From: Actinomycetes bacterium
GTDB taxonomy: Bacteria; Actinomycetota; Acidimicrobiia; Acidimicrobiales; Acidimicrobilacustridaceae
Reading direction: 5' to 3'
DNA: 64,000 nucleotides
NCBI GenBank assembly: GCA_029782145.1
Contig: JAKOVH010000016.1
Location: 868,001 to 932,000, forward strand
The notes beneath the pieces are model-generated. The model did not search any database. It had not been told where the DNA came from and was given only the letters and a program-made list of their open reading frames with translations. This document shows positions 33,521-42,012 of the stretch, one piece after another (within the stretch, counting starts at the first letter, position 1; each line of letters begins with the position of its first letter). Both the position numbers and the translations under genes were made by a program.

Positions 33521-35146
33521 TCAGGGGGTCGTCGCTTGGTCGGAGGACGGTTGGCGGTCGGGGATGCCACGCAGGAAGAAGAGGGCGAGCAGGTTCACCA
33601 GTGCCAACACCGCGAGCGCAGAGCGAAGCGCGTTGATCCTGGCTTGTGAGTTCGCGTCTACTACCGCGTCGGCGGTCGGGCCGGTGATGCCTGCCCGGTC
33701 GAGGCCCTGTTTGAGCTCGGTGTCGGAGATGAACGGCTCGCCGCCGGACAGCTCCACCTGAGCCTTGTCGGTGAGTTGCTTTGGGACGTCCGGGTTCTGG
33801 GCGATCCCGGTCAGGAACGACGCCGTCAACGCCGAGATGAGGACGGCCCCGGCGACTGCGGTCCCGATCGATGCGCCCAGGTTGGTGACCGTGTTCTGGA
33901 TGCCGCCGACCTCACCGCTCCGTTCGTCGGGCACGGACGACACGGTGACGGCGCCCAGCTGCGACGCCAGAGTCCCCAACCCCAAGCCGGCGAGCAGTAG
34001 GGGTGCCGTGACGATGCCGGGCCCCGCACCTGCTTCGAGCGACGCGATGAGGGAGAGGACCCCGGCGAGCACCAAGACGAAGCCGATCCGCACGAGCCGT
34101 CTCGGGGAGGTGTGAGGAAAGGCCTTTGGCACTCCGACCGCGGCGACGAGCAACGCGATCGACAGCGGAAGCAAACGGACTCCCGTTGCGACCGCTGACA
34201 GTCCGAGCACGACGGAAAGAAACAGCGGAACGACGAAGAACGTGCCTGCCTGCACCAGGTACTGGAAGAAGAAGGCGAGCAATCCGGAGCGCAGCACCGC
34301 AGAGCGGAACAACGAGGGGTCGAGCAATGCCGTTGCACCGCGGCTGACCTGTCGACGCTGCCACGACAGGAACAACAGCAACAACGCTGCGCCGGCCAGC
34401 TCCAGCCAGATGACCGCAGACAGCCCGAGCCAGCTCGGCGCCCCAGGCTTCGGCTGCACGAGGCCCCACGTGCTCGACCGCAACAGGCCGAACACCACCA
34501 GCCCCAGACCAGAGGCCGACAGGACCACACCCACGCCGTCCAGGCGAGTTCCCGGCTCGGCCGGGGTATCAGCCGCCCGGCGGGCGAGAGCCAGGATCAC
34601 GAGACCGACGACGACCTCACCGGCGAACACCCACCGCCACGAGACGTAGGTCGTGAACAACCCCCCGATCAGCGGACCCGCCGCCACCGCGATCGCTCCA
34701 GCAGATGCGACCATGCCGTAGGCACGTGAACGACCCGACGGCGGGAAGTTGCTCGCCACAAGAGCAACGATCGCCGGCATGATCAGCGCCGCGCCCAAGC
34801 CCTCCAGCGCCGACCAGCCGATCAACAGCACCGGCAGGCTCGGCGCCACCGCAGTGACCAACGAGCCGGTGACGTAGACCACGATCCCGATGGCGAAGGC
34901 CCGCTTGCGCCCCCACATCTGCCCGAGCTTCCCACCGGTGATCATGAACGCCGCCATCACCAGCGTGTGCAGCGTCACCGCCGTCTGGATTCCCGTCACC
35001 GTCGTCCCTACATCCGCCGCCACCGTTGCGATCGACACGTTCATGACCGAACTGTCGAGCGTCATCAAGAACTGCGCGGACGCCAATGTCGCGAGAACCA
35101 AGCCCGCTCCACTGCGAGCAGTCCCTTGAGAAGACGTCGAGGTCAT
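33521..35146 (-). CDS. MFS drug exporter, DHA2 family
   Basis: A 541-residue transporter with about 14 membrane helices. Helix 1 has TLDSSVMNVSIATV, the motif A loop is GGKLGQMWGRKRAF, and WSALEGLGAALIMPAIVAL is the motif-C-like helix. It resembles proton-coupled multidrug exporters. No regulator gene is adjacent, in contrast with the exporter at 3892-5589. A TAGGGT box six bases before the ATG implies leaderless expression. It lies in the less GC-rich accessory stretch. Confidence 0.9.
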   Translation of the reverse strand: MTSTSSQGTARSGAGLVLATLASAQFLMTLDSSVMNVSIATVAADVGTTVTGIQTAVTLHTLVMAAFMITGGKLGQMWGRKRAFAIGIVVYVTGSLVTAVAPSLPVLLIGWSALEGLGAALIMPAIVALVASNFPPSGRSRAYGMVASAGAIAVAAGPLIGGLFTTYVSWRWVFAGEVVVGLVILALARRAADTPAEPGTRLDGVGVVLSASGLGLVVFGLLRSSTWGLVQPKPGAPSWLGLSAVIWLELAGAALLLLFLSWQRRQVSRGATALLDPSLFRSAVLRSGLLAFFFQYLVQAGTFFVVPLFLSVVLGLSAVATGVRLLPLSIALLVAAVGVPKAFPHTSPRRLVRIGFVLVLAGVLSLIASLEAGAGPGIVTAPLLLAGLGLGTLASQLGAVTVSSVPDERSGEVGGIQNTVTNLGASIGTAVAGAVLISALTASFLTGIAQNPDVPKQLTDKAQVELSGGEPFISDTELKQGLDRAGITGPTADAVVDANSQARINALRSALAVLALVNLLALFFLRGIPDRQPSSDQATTP

Positions 35147-35152
35147 CGAGCG

Positions 35153-35158
35153 ACCCTA
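35153..35158 (-). promoter_or_regulatory. -10 box (TAGGGT), leaderless spacing
   Basis: On the minus strand TAGGGT is followed by CGCTCG and the ATG at 35146 of the DHA2 exporter. Confidence 0.5.
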
Positions 35159-35296
35159 CGAACCCCCCGGTTGCTAGACGGGAGCGAGCGGGGTGAATAT
35201 CGAGCGCATCCCACATGCCGGTCTTGTGACGCACACTGCGGCCTCGGAGTCGGACATCCGCCCGCTGGGGGTGCGTCACCGGCGTCGGTCTGACCT

Positions 35297-35595
35297 TCAG
35301 ACGGCAGCGTCGTGCTTGTCCAGGGTCACGGCCACGTCGCACTCGGCGAAGGCGAACGTCGTCGGGTGGTGCTCAAAGCCGGTGGTGTGGCCCTCCCAGC
35401 GGGTCTTCATGGCGAACCAGTCGTCGGCCGCCCAATAGGTGAAGTTCGCCGGCTTCCAATCGGGGAACGTGACGGAGTAGATCTTCGCCTCCATGGTGCC
35501 GACCTGGACACGTCGGTGGGCACGTCGCGCAGCAGGAGCACCTCCTCGCCGGTGAAGTAGGGCGAGGCGTACACCGCGTCGTCGGCGAACAGGCG
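35297..35595 (-). pseudogene. Truncated, frameshifted gene remnant (possibly SnoaL/NTF2-like)
   Basis: Two coding-like stretches in different frames follow one another on the minus strand: ADDAVYASPYFTGEEVLLLR directly behind the hydrolase stop, then, after a frame change near 35498, MEAKIYSVTFPDWKPANFTY and WAADDWFAMKTRWEGHTTGF up to a stop at 35297. Joined, they look like the end of a small SnoaL-type protein, but the N-terminus is absent and no start or ribosome site is seen. The family guess is weak; the frame change is clear. Confidence 0.4.
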
Positions 35596-36855
35596 TCACC
35601 GATCGCTGTCGGCGGGTGGCTCGGCGCGGAAGCCGCTGGCCGTCAGGCTGCGGTCGAGGAAGGCCGTGACCTTGCGGGACAACAGGTAGCCGACGTGGTT
35701 GCCGGGGTACCAGGCGATCTCCGGCTCGTCCCAGTGCTGCCACAGCAGCTCGGCCTGCTCGGGCATCGCCATGCGGTCACCGACGCCGGCGAAGACGAAG
35801 CGCCGCCCCTTCGGCACCCTGGGGGCGTAGGCGAGCGGCGAGACGACCCGGTGCACGATCTCGGCGTTGCCGTCGAGGATCTCGTGCTCGATGGCCTTGA
35901 GTCGGATGTGCACCGGGCTCTGGTGGCTGAAGATCCGGGGGAAGTCGACGATCGGGACCCCGGCCACCACGGCGTCGATGCCGTCCTCCAGCCCCGCCAT
36001 GAGGCTGGCCATGTACCCGCCGAGGGAGATGCCGTAGAGCGCCACGCCCTGAGGGTCCTGGGCCCGCACCCACGACAGCACCCGACGGATGTCCCACACC
36101 GCCTGGGCCAGGCCGTGGACGCTGTTGATCAGGTCGAACGAGAGGAACGCCTCGCCGCTCATGCGGCTCAGGCGCCGCGGGCCGTGCAGCGGCAGCACCG
36201 GCATCGCCACGTTGAGCCCGAGGTCGCGGTGCAGGTGCACAGCGTGCAGGCCGATGAGATCGGCCGACGGCCAGCCCATGGCGAAGCCGTGGATGGCGAC
36301 CACCCAGGGCCGGGGCCGGTCGCGGTGGCGCAGCACGGTGGCCGACGCCGTGCGGTTGGCCTCGTAGGAGGCCCAGCGCGCCGCGCCGGGCTCCTCGGGG
36401 CGGGGCTGCCAGCCGCTCGGGAACAGCAGCCGCTCGTAGGGCTGGCGCAGCGCCTTGCCCCGGTCGAACGACGGCTCGATGAGGGGAGGGGGCTGGCGGT
36501 GGTACGACTCGGGGTCGTCGAGCCACCCCTCCGCCTCGAACAGCAGCCGGGCGTGGGCGAGCTCCGCCGCGACGCGTTGGTAGTCGGCCCCGAGCGGCAA
36601 CGGGTTGAGGCCCTGGGCGAGGGCGAGGATGAGCTCGTCCATCACCACCTGGGCGGCGAACGTCGGGGAGGGCCACGACGCCGGCGGCTGGCCCGCGCTC
36701 CCGGGCCGTCGACCGCCGACGTTGCCCACGAACCACGCCGAGCGGGGGAGCGCGGTGACGGCGCGCACGGCCGGCTGCCGGCTGAGCGCCTGCTCGACGT
36801 CGCGGTACGTCCGTCGGACGTTGCGGACCACGGCGTCGGGGAGGGCGGTCAGCAC
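35596..36855 (-). CDS. Alpha/beta hydrolase
   Basis: A 419-residue hydrolase. WVVAIHGFAMGW is the oxyanion-hole loop, GVALYGISLGGYMASLMAGL carries the nucleophile Ser in GISLG, and YPGNHVGYLLSRKV near the end supplies the catalytic His. The first ~160 residues are an uncommon helical cap with no recognised domain. The GTG start overlaps the stop of the wax ester synthase gene, so the pair is co-translated; an esterase or lipase acting on stored or exported lipid is plausible. Confidence 0.85.
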   Translation of the reverse strand: MLTALPDAVVRNVRRTYRDVEQALSRQPAVRAVTALPRSAWFVGNVGGRRPGSAGQPPASWPSPTFAAQVVMDELILALAQGLNPLPLGADYQRVAAELAHARLLFEAEGWLDDPESYHRQPPPLIEPSFDRGKALRQPYERLLFPSGWQPRPEEPGAARWASYEANRTASATVLRHRDRPRPWVVAIHGFAMGWPSADLIGLHAVHLHRDLGLNVAMPVLPLHGPRRLSRMSGEAFLSFDLINSVHGLAQAVWDIRRVLSWVRAQDPQGVALYGISLGGYMASLMAGLEDGIDAVVAGVPIVDFPRIFSHQSPVHIRLKAIEHEILDGNAEIVHRVVSPLAYAPRVPKGRRFVFAGVGDRMAMPEQAELLWQHWDEPEIAWYPGNHVGYLLSRKVTAFLDRSLTASGFRAEPPADSDR

Positions 36856-38336
36856 GGCGACGTCCCGGACCCCGCCCCCACGGTCGTCCCCTCGGTGATC
36901 TCGACGAGCGTGTCGTGGTCGAGCCGGCCGTCGACCTGGCCGTTGCCACCCGCGCGCCCGCTCAGGCCGACCAGGGTGGACACGGCCTGCACGAACCCGT
37001 CGGCCAGTGCCCCGATGTCGTCGACGAGGTCGGGGCAGGCGATGATGCCGACGTCGACCACACCGTCGTGGCTGAGCACGGTCAGGTTCAGCCCGGAGTT
37101 GGCGATCAGCGGGCCCATCGGGTACAGCGCCACCAGCCGGGCGCCGGCCAGGTACAGCGGCATCGGTGGCCCGGCCACGTTCGACACGATGGTGGTGAAC
37201 ACCGGCGGGTGGTGCCGTCCCAGCTCCAGGCTGGAGTACAGCCCGGTGAGCCCGCTCAGGAGCCGGGCGGGCAGCACGCTCGTCCAGGCGTCGATCACCC
37301 GGCTGTCGAGGGCGCCCTTAGCCGCCTTGGCGCCCAGCGCGTCCTCGTGCACGGCCCGCAGGAGCTCGACCGGGTCGTCGAGGTGGGCCGGCAGGGCCAC
37401 CATGATGTTCGAGGTGTGGTTGCCGTAGATCTCCCCGTCGTGGCGGCCGTCGACGGGCACCGACGCGACCAGCGGCTCGTCGGGCGGTTCCCCGCGGGCG
37501 ACGAGGTACTCGCGCATGGCCATGGCGGTGGCGGCCAGCACCACGTCGTTCACCGTCACCCCGAACACCCGCCCCACCGACCTCAGGTCGTCGAGCGAGC
37601 AACGGCGGAACGCCACCGTGCGCGACGGCGTCAACGGGCCGTTGAACCGGGTGCGGGGCGCGAAGCCGAGGAGCGACGACGGCTGGGCGGCCACCGCCTT
37701 GGCCGAACCGGCCACGCTGGACACCGTGCGGGCGACGGTGAGGGGCAGGCGGGCGACGCGGCCGAGGTTGGCGGGCACGGCCTCGGCGAGGAGCCGTCCC
37801 CGTGACGGCGGCTGCTCGCGGGGCAGCGCCGGGGCCGGCGCGTCGGGCGGCGGCGACGGCTCGGTGTCGAACAGCGACGCCATGATGTCGCTGCCGGCAG
37901 AGCCGTCCATGAGGGCGTGGTGCACCTTCGAGATCAACGCGACGCTGCCGTCGCGGAACCCCTCGAGGATCCAGACCTCCCACAGGGGCACCTCGCGGCG
38001 CAGCGGGCGGCTGGCCAGCTCGCCGGCGAAGCGCTCGAGCTCCTCCGGGGGCGCGTCGGGACCCACGTCGAGGTGGAAGATGTGCCGGTCCAGGTCGAAG
38101 TCCGGGTCGTCGATCCAGCGCGGGTGGTCCAGGCGCCCCGGCACCTCGACGACGCGCTTGTGGAACGGCGGCAGCAGGTGCATCCGCTCGGCGTAGACCT
38201 GCACGACCCGGTCGGCCGACCACGGCCCCGGCGCGGTCGACGGGTCGAGCACAAGCACCCCGACCATGTGCAGATGCATGGTCGGAGACTCCATCTCCAG
38301 CATGGCGGCGTCCATGCCCTGCACCCGTTCGGCCAT
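36849..38336 (-). CDS. Wax ester synthase / diacylglycerol O-acyltransferase (WS/DGAT)
   Basis: A 495-residue bifunctional acyltransferase that esterifies fatty alcohols or diacylglycerol with acyl-CoA. SKVHHALMDG (137-145) is the catalytic HHxxxDG site, and FGVTVNDVVLAATAMAMREY is the conserved NDVVLA region; PLWEVWILEG precedes the active site. Length is normal. A GGAGGGGACC ribosome site precedes the ATG. It suggests storage of wax esters or triacylglycerol, as in many actinobacteria, together with the hydrolase behind it. Confidence 0.93.
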   Translation of the reverse strand: MAERVQGMDAAMLEMESPTMHLHMVGVLVLDPSTAPGPWSADRVVQVYAERMHLLPPFHKRVVEVPGRLDHPRWIDDPDFDLDRHIFHLDVGPDAPPEELERFAGELASRPLRREVPLWEVWILEGFRDGSVALISKVHHALMDGSAGSDIMASLFDTEPSPPPDAPAPALPREQPPSRGRLLAEAVPANLGRVARLPLTVARTVSSVAGSAKAVAAQPSSLLGFAPRTRFNGPLTPSRTVAFRRCSLDDLRSVGRVFGVTVNDVVLAATAMAMREYLVARGEPPDEPLVASVPVDGRHDGEIYGNHTSNIMVALPAHLDDPVELLRAVHEDALGAKAAKGALDSRVIDAWTSVLPARLLSGLTGLYSSLELGRHHPPVFTTIVSNVAGPPMPLYLAGARLVALYPMGPLIANSGLNLTVLSHDGVVDVGIIACPDLVDDIGALADGFVQAVSTLVGLSGRAGGNGQVDGRLDHDTLVEITEGTTVGAGSGTSPC

Positions 38337-38482
38337 CGGTCCCCTCCGATCCCCCGGTGTGTGGACGGCAGGACGCAGTGTGCGCGGCTCCGGCGGCTCC
38401 GGCTAGAGCCGTCCGGCTCCCCGCAGCAGGGACCGGTGGACCGATCGGCGCGGCCGTCGACGGAGCGCGCTGCGGTGGTCGG

Positions 38483-38692
38483 TCAGGCGCCCCGGAGCCG
38501 TCGCAGCCTCAGGGCCAGGACGGGGCAGGCGGCGACCGCCCGCCGGGCGTGGCCCTCGAGGTGGGCCGGCACCGGCCGGGCGTCGACGATGGGGTAGCCC
38601 CACTCGTCGAGGACGATCAACTCGGGGAGCAGCTCGGCGCACGTGCCGTGGGCGTCGCACGCGATGGGGTCGACGACCAGCTGCAGGCTCAC
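38483..38692 (-). CDS. Small [3Fe-4S]-type ferredoxin
   Basis: A 69-residue ferredoxin. Cluster ligands are Cys12, Cys18 (CDAHGTC, where the middle cysteine of a 4Fe-4S motif is absent) and Cys56 (ACPVLAL), the three-cysteine pattern of 3Fe-4S ferredoxins. The acidic first half and arginine-rich tail are usual. The GTG start overlaps the stop of the NuoF-like gene, with AGGAGG six to seven bases upstream. As last gene of the operon it is probably the electron donor or acceptor of that flavoprotein. Confidence 0.85.
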   Translation of the reverse strand: MSLQLVVDPIACDAHGTCAELLPELIVLDEWGYPIVDARPVPAHLEGHARRAVAACPVLALRLRRLRGA

Positions 38693-39978
38693 CGCCACCC
38701 TCCTGGCGCCGGCGTCGGCAGCCACGCCGGGGCCGGCGGGCAGGGCCGCCCGGCGGCGTGGGCGGCGGCGTCGGCGGCGAACACCTCGAGCGCGCTGCGC
38801 ACCATGCGCACCGCGCCGTCGGGGTGGCGGCACGCGCCGCGTCCCTCCACCTGCACGAAGAGCTGGTGCAGCCGGACGTGCGCTCGGGATGCGCCGGGCC
38901 CGCCGGCGCTGAGGTGTTCCATCGCCTCGGCCATGGCGGGGAGGCCGTGGGCACACGGCCCGCACTGCTGGGCGCCCTCACCGGCCAGCCATCGGGCGAT
39001 CCGGGCCGTCTCGGCGAGCCCGCAGTGGCCCCGCGGGAGGGCGAACACCACACCGCAGCCGAGCGAACCGCCGACCGCCCGCAGCGACGAGTGGTCCACC
39101 GCCACCGCGGCGGCGGTGGCGGGGTCGAGCCAGGTGCCGAAGTAGCCGCCCACCAGCACGCCGGCCAGCTCGGCGAGCGGCGCGCCGGCGTTGTCGAGCA
39201 GCGCGGCGAGGGGCACACCCGAGGGCACCTCGTACACACCGCCCCTCGCGGCGTGGCCGCCGACCGTGAGCAGGACGGTGCCCGGCTCGTCCGGCGTGCC
39301 GATGGCGCGGTACCACTCGGCACCGAAGCGGGCGACCAACGCCACGTGGGCCAGGGTCTCGACGTTGTCGACGAGCGTGGGCCGGCCGTCGACGCCCCGC
39401 TCGAACGGGCGCGGAGGGCTGGACGTCGGCTTGGCCTCGCCACCGTTGAGCCAGTGCACCAGCGCCGACTCCTCGCCGGCGACGTAGCGGCTCGGGACCT
39501 GTGCCACCCGGACCGCGACCGTGTCGGCCCACCGGCCCTGGCGCTCGCCGACCGCCCGTCCGACGGCGTCGACCACGTGCCGGTGACGGCGGTCGACGCA
39601 GAGGATCGCCTCACGGGCACCCACGGCGCCGGCGGCGGCCACCATGCCGTCGAGCACGAGGTGGGGCACGTGGACGAGCAGGGTCTGGTCCTTGGCGCTC
39701 GCCGGCTCGCCCTCGGTGCCGTTGGCCACCACGATCGGGCCTCGGGTGCGGGACCTCGCCGCCACCGCCGCCATCTTGACCCCCGTGGGGAACCCGGCCC
39801 CGCCCCGGCCGCGCACCCCGGCGGCCTCCACCTGCTCGACGAGCGAGCGGGTGGGCCGGGGCGGAGGCCCCAGGCGGGCGAGGTGGGCGCCCAGCGACGC
39901 GTCGGGCCGGTGCGGGATCAGCCGAGGCACCACGGTGGCGTCGGGCGGGGCGACGGTGGGGTGGGGCGGGGCGCTCAT
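38689..39978 (-). CDS. NuoF-like NAD(P)H:acceptor flavoprotein with iron-sulfur region
   Basis: A 429-residue protein of the complex I 51-kDa family. GRGGAGFPTGVKM is the FMN/NADH glycine loop, NGTEGEPASAKDQTLL the NADEGEPGxxKD-type site, an SLBB-like domain follows, and the cluster region is QQCGPCAHG plus ACRHPDGAVR. Compared with ESCGxCxPCREG of NuoF the first cysteine is alanine, leaving three ligands. No other complex I gene is near; it is coupled to a ferredoxin and a membrane cytochrome, so it likely passes electrons from NAD(P)H to these. Confidence 0.85.
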   Translation of the reverse strand: MSAPPHPTVAPPDATVVPRLIPHRPDASLGAHLARLGPPPRPTRSLVEQVEAAGVRGRGGAGFPTGVKMAAVAARSRTRGPIVVANGTEGEPASAKDQTLLVHVPHLVLDGMVAAAGAVGAREAILCVDRRHRHVVDAVGRAVGERQGRWADTVAVRVAQVPSRYVAGEESALVHWLNGGEAKPTSSPPRPFERGVDGRPTLVDNVETLAHVALVARFGAEWYRAIGTPDEPGTVLLTVGGHAARGGVYEVPSGVPLAALLDNAGAPLAELAGVLVGGYFGTWLDPATAAAVAVDHSSLRAVGGSLGCGVVFALPRGHCGLAETARIARWLAGEGAQQCGPCAHGLPAMAEAMEHLSAGGPGASRAHVRLHQLFVQVEGRGACRHPDGAVRMVRSALEVFAADAAAHAAGRPCPPAPAWLPTPAPGGWR

Positions 39979-39979
39979 G

Positions 39980-40726
39980 TCACCTCGGGACGGTGCCGGT
40001 GGTGCCGGTGGTGCCGGTGGTGGCGCCGTCGGCGCTGGCCGCCGTGGCGCCGGTCAGCAGGGAGCTCGGCGTGCCCGCCCGGCGGGCCCACCCGGCCTGG
40101 AGGGGCCCGGCGTAGGCCCATGCGACGATGGCGAGCAGCACCGCGGCGGCCGCGGCCGTGGCGGCGGTGCGGGCCGACGGGTTGCGCTGCCAGCCGGCGC
40201 CGATGCGCCAGGCCAGGGCCAGGACCATGGCGGCGAGGCACACGGCGTCGACGAGCTGCACCCAGCCGACCCGACCGTCGGTGCCGGTGCCGAGCCCGTG
40301 GACGAAGGCGAGCGGCCAGCACAGGTAGGCGCTCCAGTGCACGAGCCGCCAGGCCCGGTGAGGGATCCGCACCCGCAGGAGGCTGGTGAGCACCAGAGCC
40401 ACCACGAGGTCGAGGGCCAGCGCGCCCAGGCCGAGCCACACCGGACGGTAGGCGGAGCGCCACGGCACGACCGCGTCGAGCCAGCGGATGGGGGCGAAGC
40501 CGTCGACCACTGAGGACGCCACGTGGACGCCGAGGAACACCACCGCCAGCAGCGAGGCGTTGCGGTGGAGGTGGGTCACGACGAAGCGCTGGCCGGTGGG
40601 GCCGGACCACCGCTCGAGCTGAGCGATGCCGAGCACCATCGACACGGTGAGCAGCACCAGGGCGACCAGGCCGCTGCCCCGGGTGAGGTACCACAGCGCC
40701 TGCGAGTCGGTCACGGCGGCGGTCAT
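39980..40726 (-). CDS. Ferric-reductase-like transmembrane heme protein
   Basis: A 248-residue membrane protein with about six helices. Histidine pairs suited to bis-heme binding lie in VTHLHRNASLLAVVFLGVHV and in HRAWRLVHWSAYLCWPLAFV, on two helices, as in the ferric-reductase/YedZ/NOX transmembrane domain. There is no attached FAD/NAD domain; that role may be played by the neighbouring NuoF-like protein. The C-terminus is a Thr/Gly-rich tail. The start overlaps the apbE stop (ATGA). Confidence 0.82.
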   Translation of the reverse strand: MTAAVTDSQALWYLTRGSGLVALVLLTVSMVLGIAQLERWSGPTGQRFVVTHLHRNASLLAVVFLGVHVASSVVDGFAPIRWLDAVVPWRSAYRPVWLGLGALALDLVVALVLTSLLRVRIPHRAWRLVHWSAYLCWPLAFVHGLGTGTDGRVGWVQLVDAVCLAAMVLALAWRIGAGWQRNPSARTAATAAAAAVLLAIVAWAYAGPLQAGWARRAGTPSSLLTGATAASADGATTGTTGTTGTVPR

Positions 40727-41670
40727 GCCGCCTCCTCCTCGTCGGCCGGCCATCCGGCGACGGTCACCACGGTGCCGTCGTCGGCGACGAGGCGGGCGGG
40801 CAGGTCGCGTGCTGCCAGCCAGGCCGGGCCCTCGACGCCGAGCACGAGGGCGGCGGTGGCGGCGGCGTTGGCGCCGGCGCACGTCGCGGCGGCCACGCTG
40901 ACCGTGCGCCAGCAGGTGGCGGCCGGTGCGCCGGTGCGGGGATCGATCACGTGGTGGGCGACCGCGGCACCAGGGTGCCAGCGCCGCACCGTGGTGCTCG
41001 ACGTGGCCAGCGCGCCGGAGCCGATCGTCACCACGGGCCCGTCGGCGTGGGGGCCGGCGGCGTGGTCGTCGGTGATGCGCACGTCCCACCCACCGGGGCG
41101 GGGCGGCCCGGCCACCGCCAGGTCGCCACCGAGCGACACCAGGACCGGTCGCGCCACGGCGAGGGCGGCCGCGGCAGCGGCCCGGTCGGCGGCCCAGCCC
41201 TTGGCGGTGGCCCCGAGGTCGAGCTCCACCCCGACGGGCACGGTGACGGTGCGCAGCTCACGGTCGAGCTGCACCGACCGCCAGCCCGGCACCGCGGCCA
41301 GGTGGACGTCGAGGGCGGGCAGGTGGGGCGGCACCGACCGGAAGTCACGGTCGTAGCCCCACGCCCGCAGGGCCCCGGCCACGGTCGGGTCGACCAGGCC
41401 GTCGGTGGCCTCGGCGGCGTCGAGGGCGACGGCGAGGGCCTCGGCCAGCAGCGGCGAGACGGCCGTCGGTCGGCCCGCGGCGGCCACCACGGCGCACAGC
41501 TCGGAGTCGTCACGGAAGCGGCTGCACGCCGCGTCGACGGCGGCCAGCTCGGCGCGCACCAGCTCGAGGGCGAGGTCGGCGGCGGCGGGCCCCTCGGGGC
41601 CGGTGTCGACGACGACGTCGGCGGTCGTGCCGAGGGCACGGAACCGGCGCAGCTGCGGCTCGGCGGTCAC
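40723..41670 (-). CDS. apbE: FAD:protein FMN transferase ApbE
   Basis: A 315-residue enzyme that attaches FMN through a phosphoester to Ser/Thr of target flavoproteins. FRALGTTADVVV opens the domain, ELDLGATAKGWAADRAA is the FAD/metal-site helix, LVSLGGDLAVAG follows, and SSTTVRRWHPGA with HHVIDPRTGAPA is the conserved end with the catalytic Asp/His. There is no lipobox or signal peptide, so the enzyme appears cytoplasmic unless tethered by its neighbour. The GTG overlaps the upstream stop. No FMN_bind domain protein is encoded in the operon. Confidence 0.88.
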   Translation of the reverse strand: MTAEPQLRRFRALGTTADVVVDTGPEGPAAADLALELVRAELAAVDAACSRFRDDSELCAVVAAAGRPTAVSPLLAEALAVALDAAEATDGLVDPTVAGALRAWGYDRDFRSVPPHLPALDVHLAAVPGWRSVQLDRELRTVTVPVGVELDLGATAKGWAADRAAAAAALAVARPVLVSLGGDLAVAGPPRPGGWDVRITDDHAAGPHADGPVVTIGSGALATSSTTVRRWHPGAAVAHHVIDPRTGAPAATCWRTVSVAAATCAGANAAATAALVLGVEGPAWLAARDLPARLVADDGTVVTVAGWPADEEEAA

Positions 41671-41990
41671 GAACCACCCGAGGAGGTCGACGGCCGGCGC
41701 CTGGTGGAGCGGCTCGGCGCCCGGGCCGGCGGGGCGATGGTCGTGCTGGGGCTGGTGCGTGCGCCGCCGCGCAGGGTCGTGCTGGGCGACGGGCTCGGCA
41801 CCGTCGCGCCGCCCACCCCGCTGGTGCCCCCGCCGGTGTCCGATGCACCGGCGCCGGCGCCGTCCGACCGGTCGAGGAGCACGGCGAAGGCGCCGGCCGC
41901 CACCACGGCCCCGCCGGCCAGCCAGAGCGTGGCGCGGCGCACGACGGTCAGGCCGCGGTCTCGAGCCGAGGGGGTGGGCATCGAGCGCAT
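41667..41990 (-). CDS. Short single-pass membrane protein with Thr/Pro tail, unknown
   Basis: A 107-residue protein, first in the apbE operon. A basic N-terminus is followed by one hydrophobic segment (ATLWLAGGAVVAAGAFAVLL, about 18-37) and a long Gly/Ser/Thr/Pro linker that ends abruptly. It looks like the anchor and linker of a secreted protein whose folded domain is missing. No FMN-attachment motif (D-x3-S/T-G-A-T) is present. ATGs at 41990 and 41981 are both possible starts. Confidence 0.5.
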   Translation of the reverse strand: MRSMPTPSARDRGLTVVRRATLWLAGGAVVAAGAFAVLLDRSDGAGAGASDTGGGTSGVGGATVPSPSPSTTLRGGARTSPSTTIAPPARAPSRSTRRRPSTSSGGS

Positions 41991-42012
41991 GCTCTCGGGT
42001 GGGGGCGAGAGC
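41991..42012 (-). promoter_or_regulatory. Hairpin at the extreme 5' end of the apbE-operon mRNA
   Basis: GCTCTCG and CGAGAGC form a seven-pair stem with an eight-base loop, and the ATG at 41990 follows immediately. The promoter TACCCT (42013-42018) would start transcription about at the first stem base, so the mRNA would begin with this hairpin and have no ribosome site. Role in mRNA stability or initiation is inferred. Confidence 0.35.

Noticed and set aside
38689-39978. A complex I (nuo) gene cluster
   Set aside because: Only the NuoF-like subunit is present, with an altered cluster motif and partners unrelated to complex I.
41667-41990. An FMN_bind substrate of ApbE
   Set aside because: The protein ends in the linker and has no S/T-G-A-T attachment motif or FMN_bind fold.
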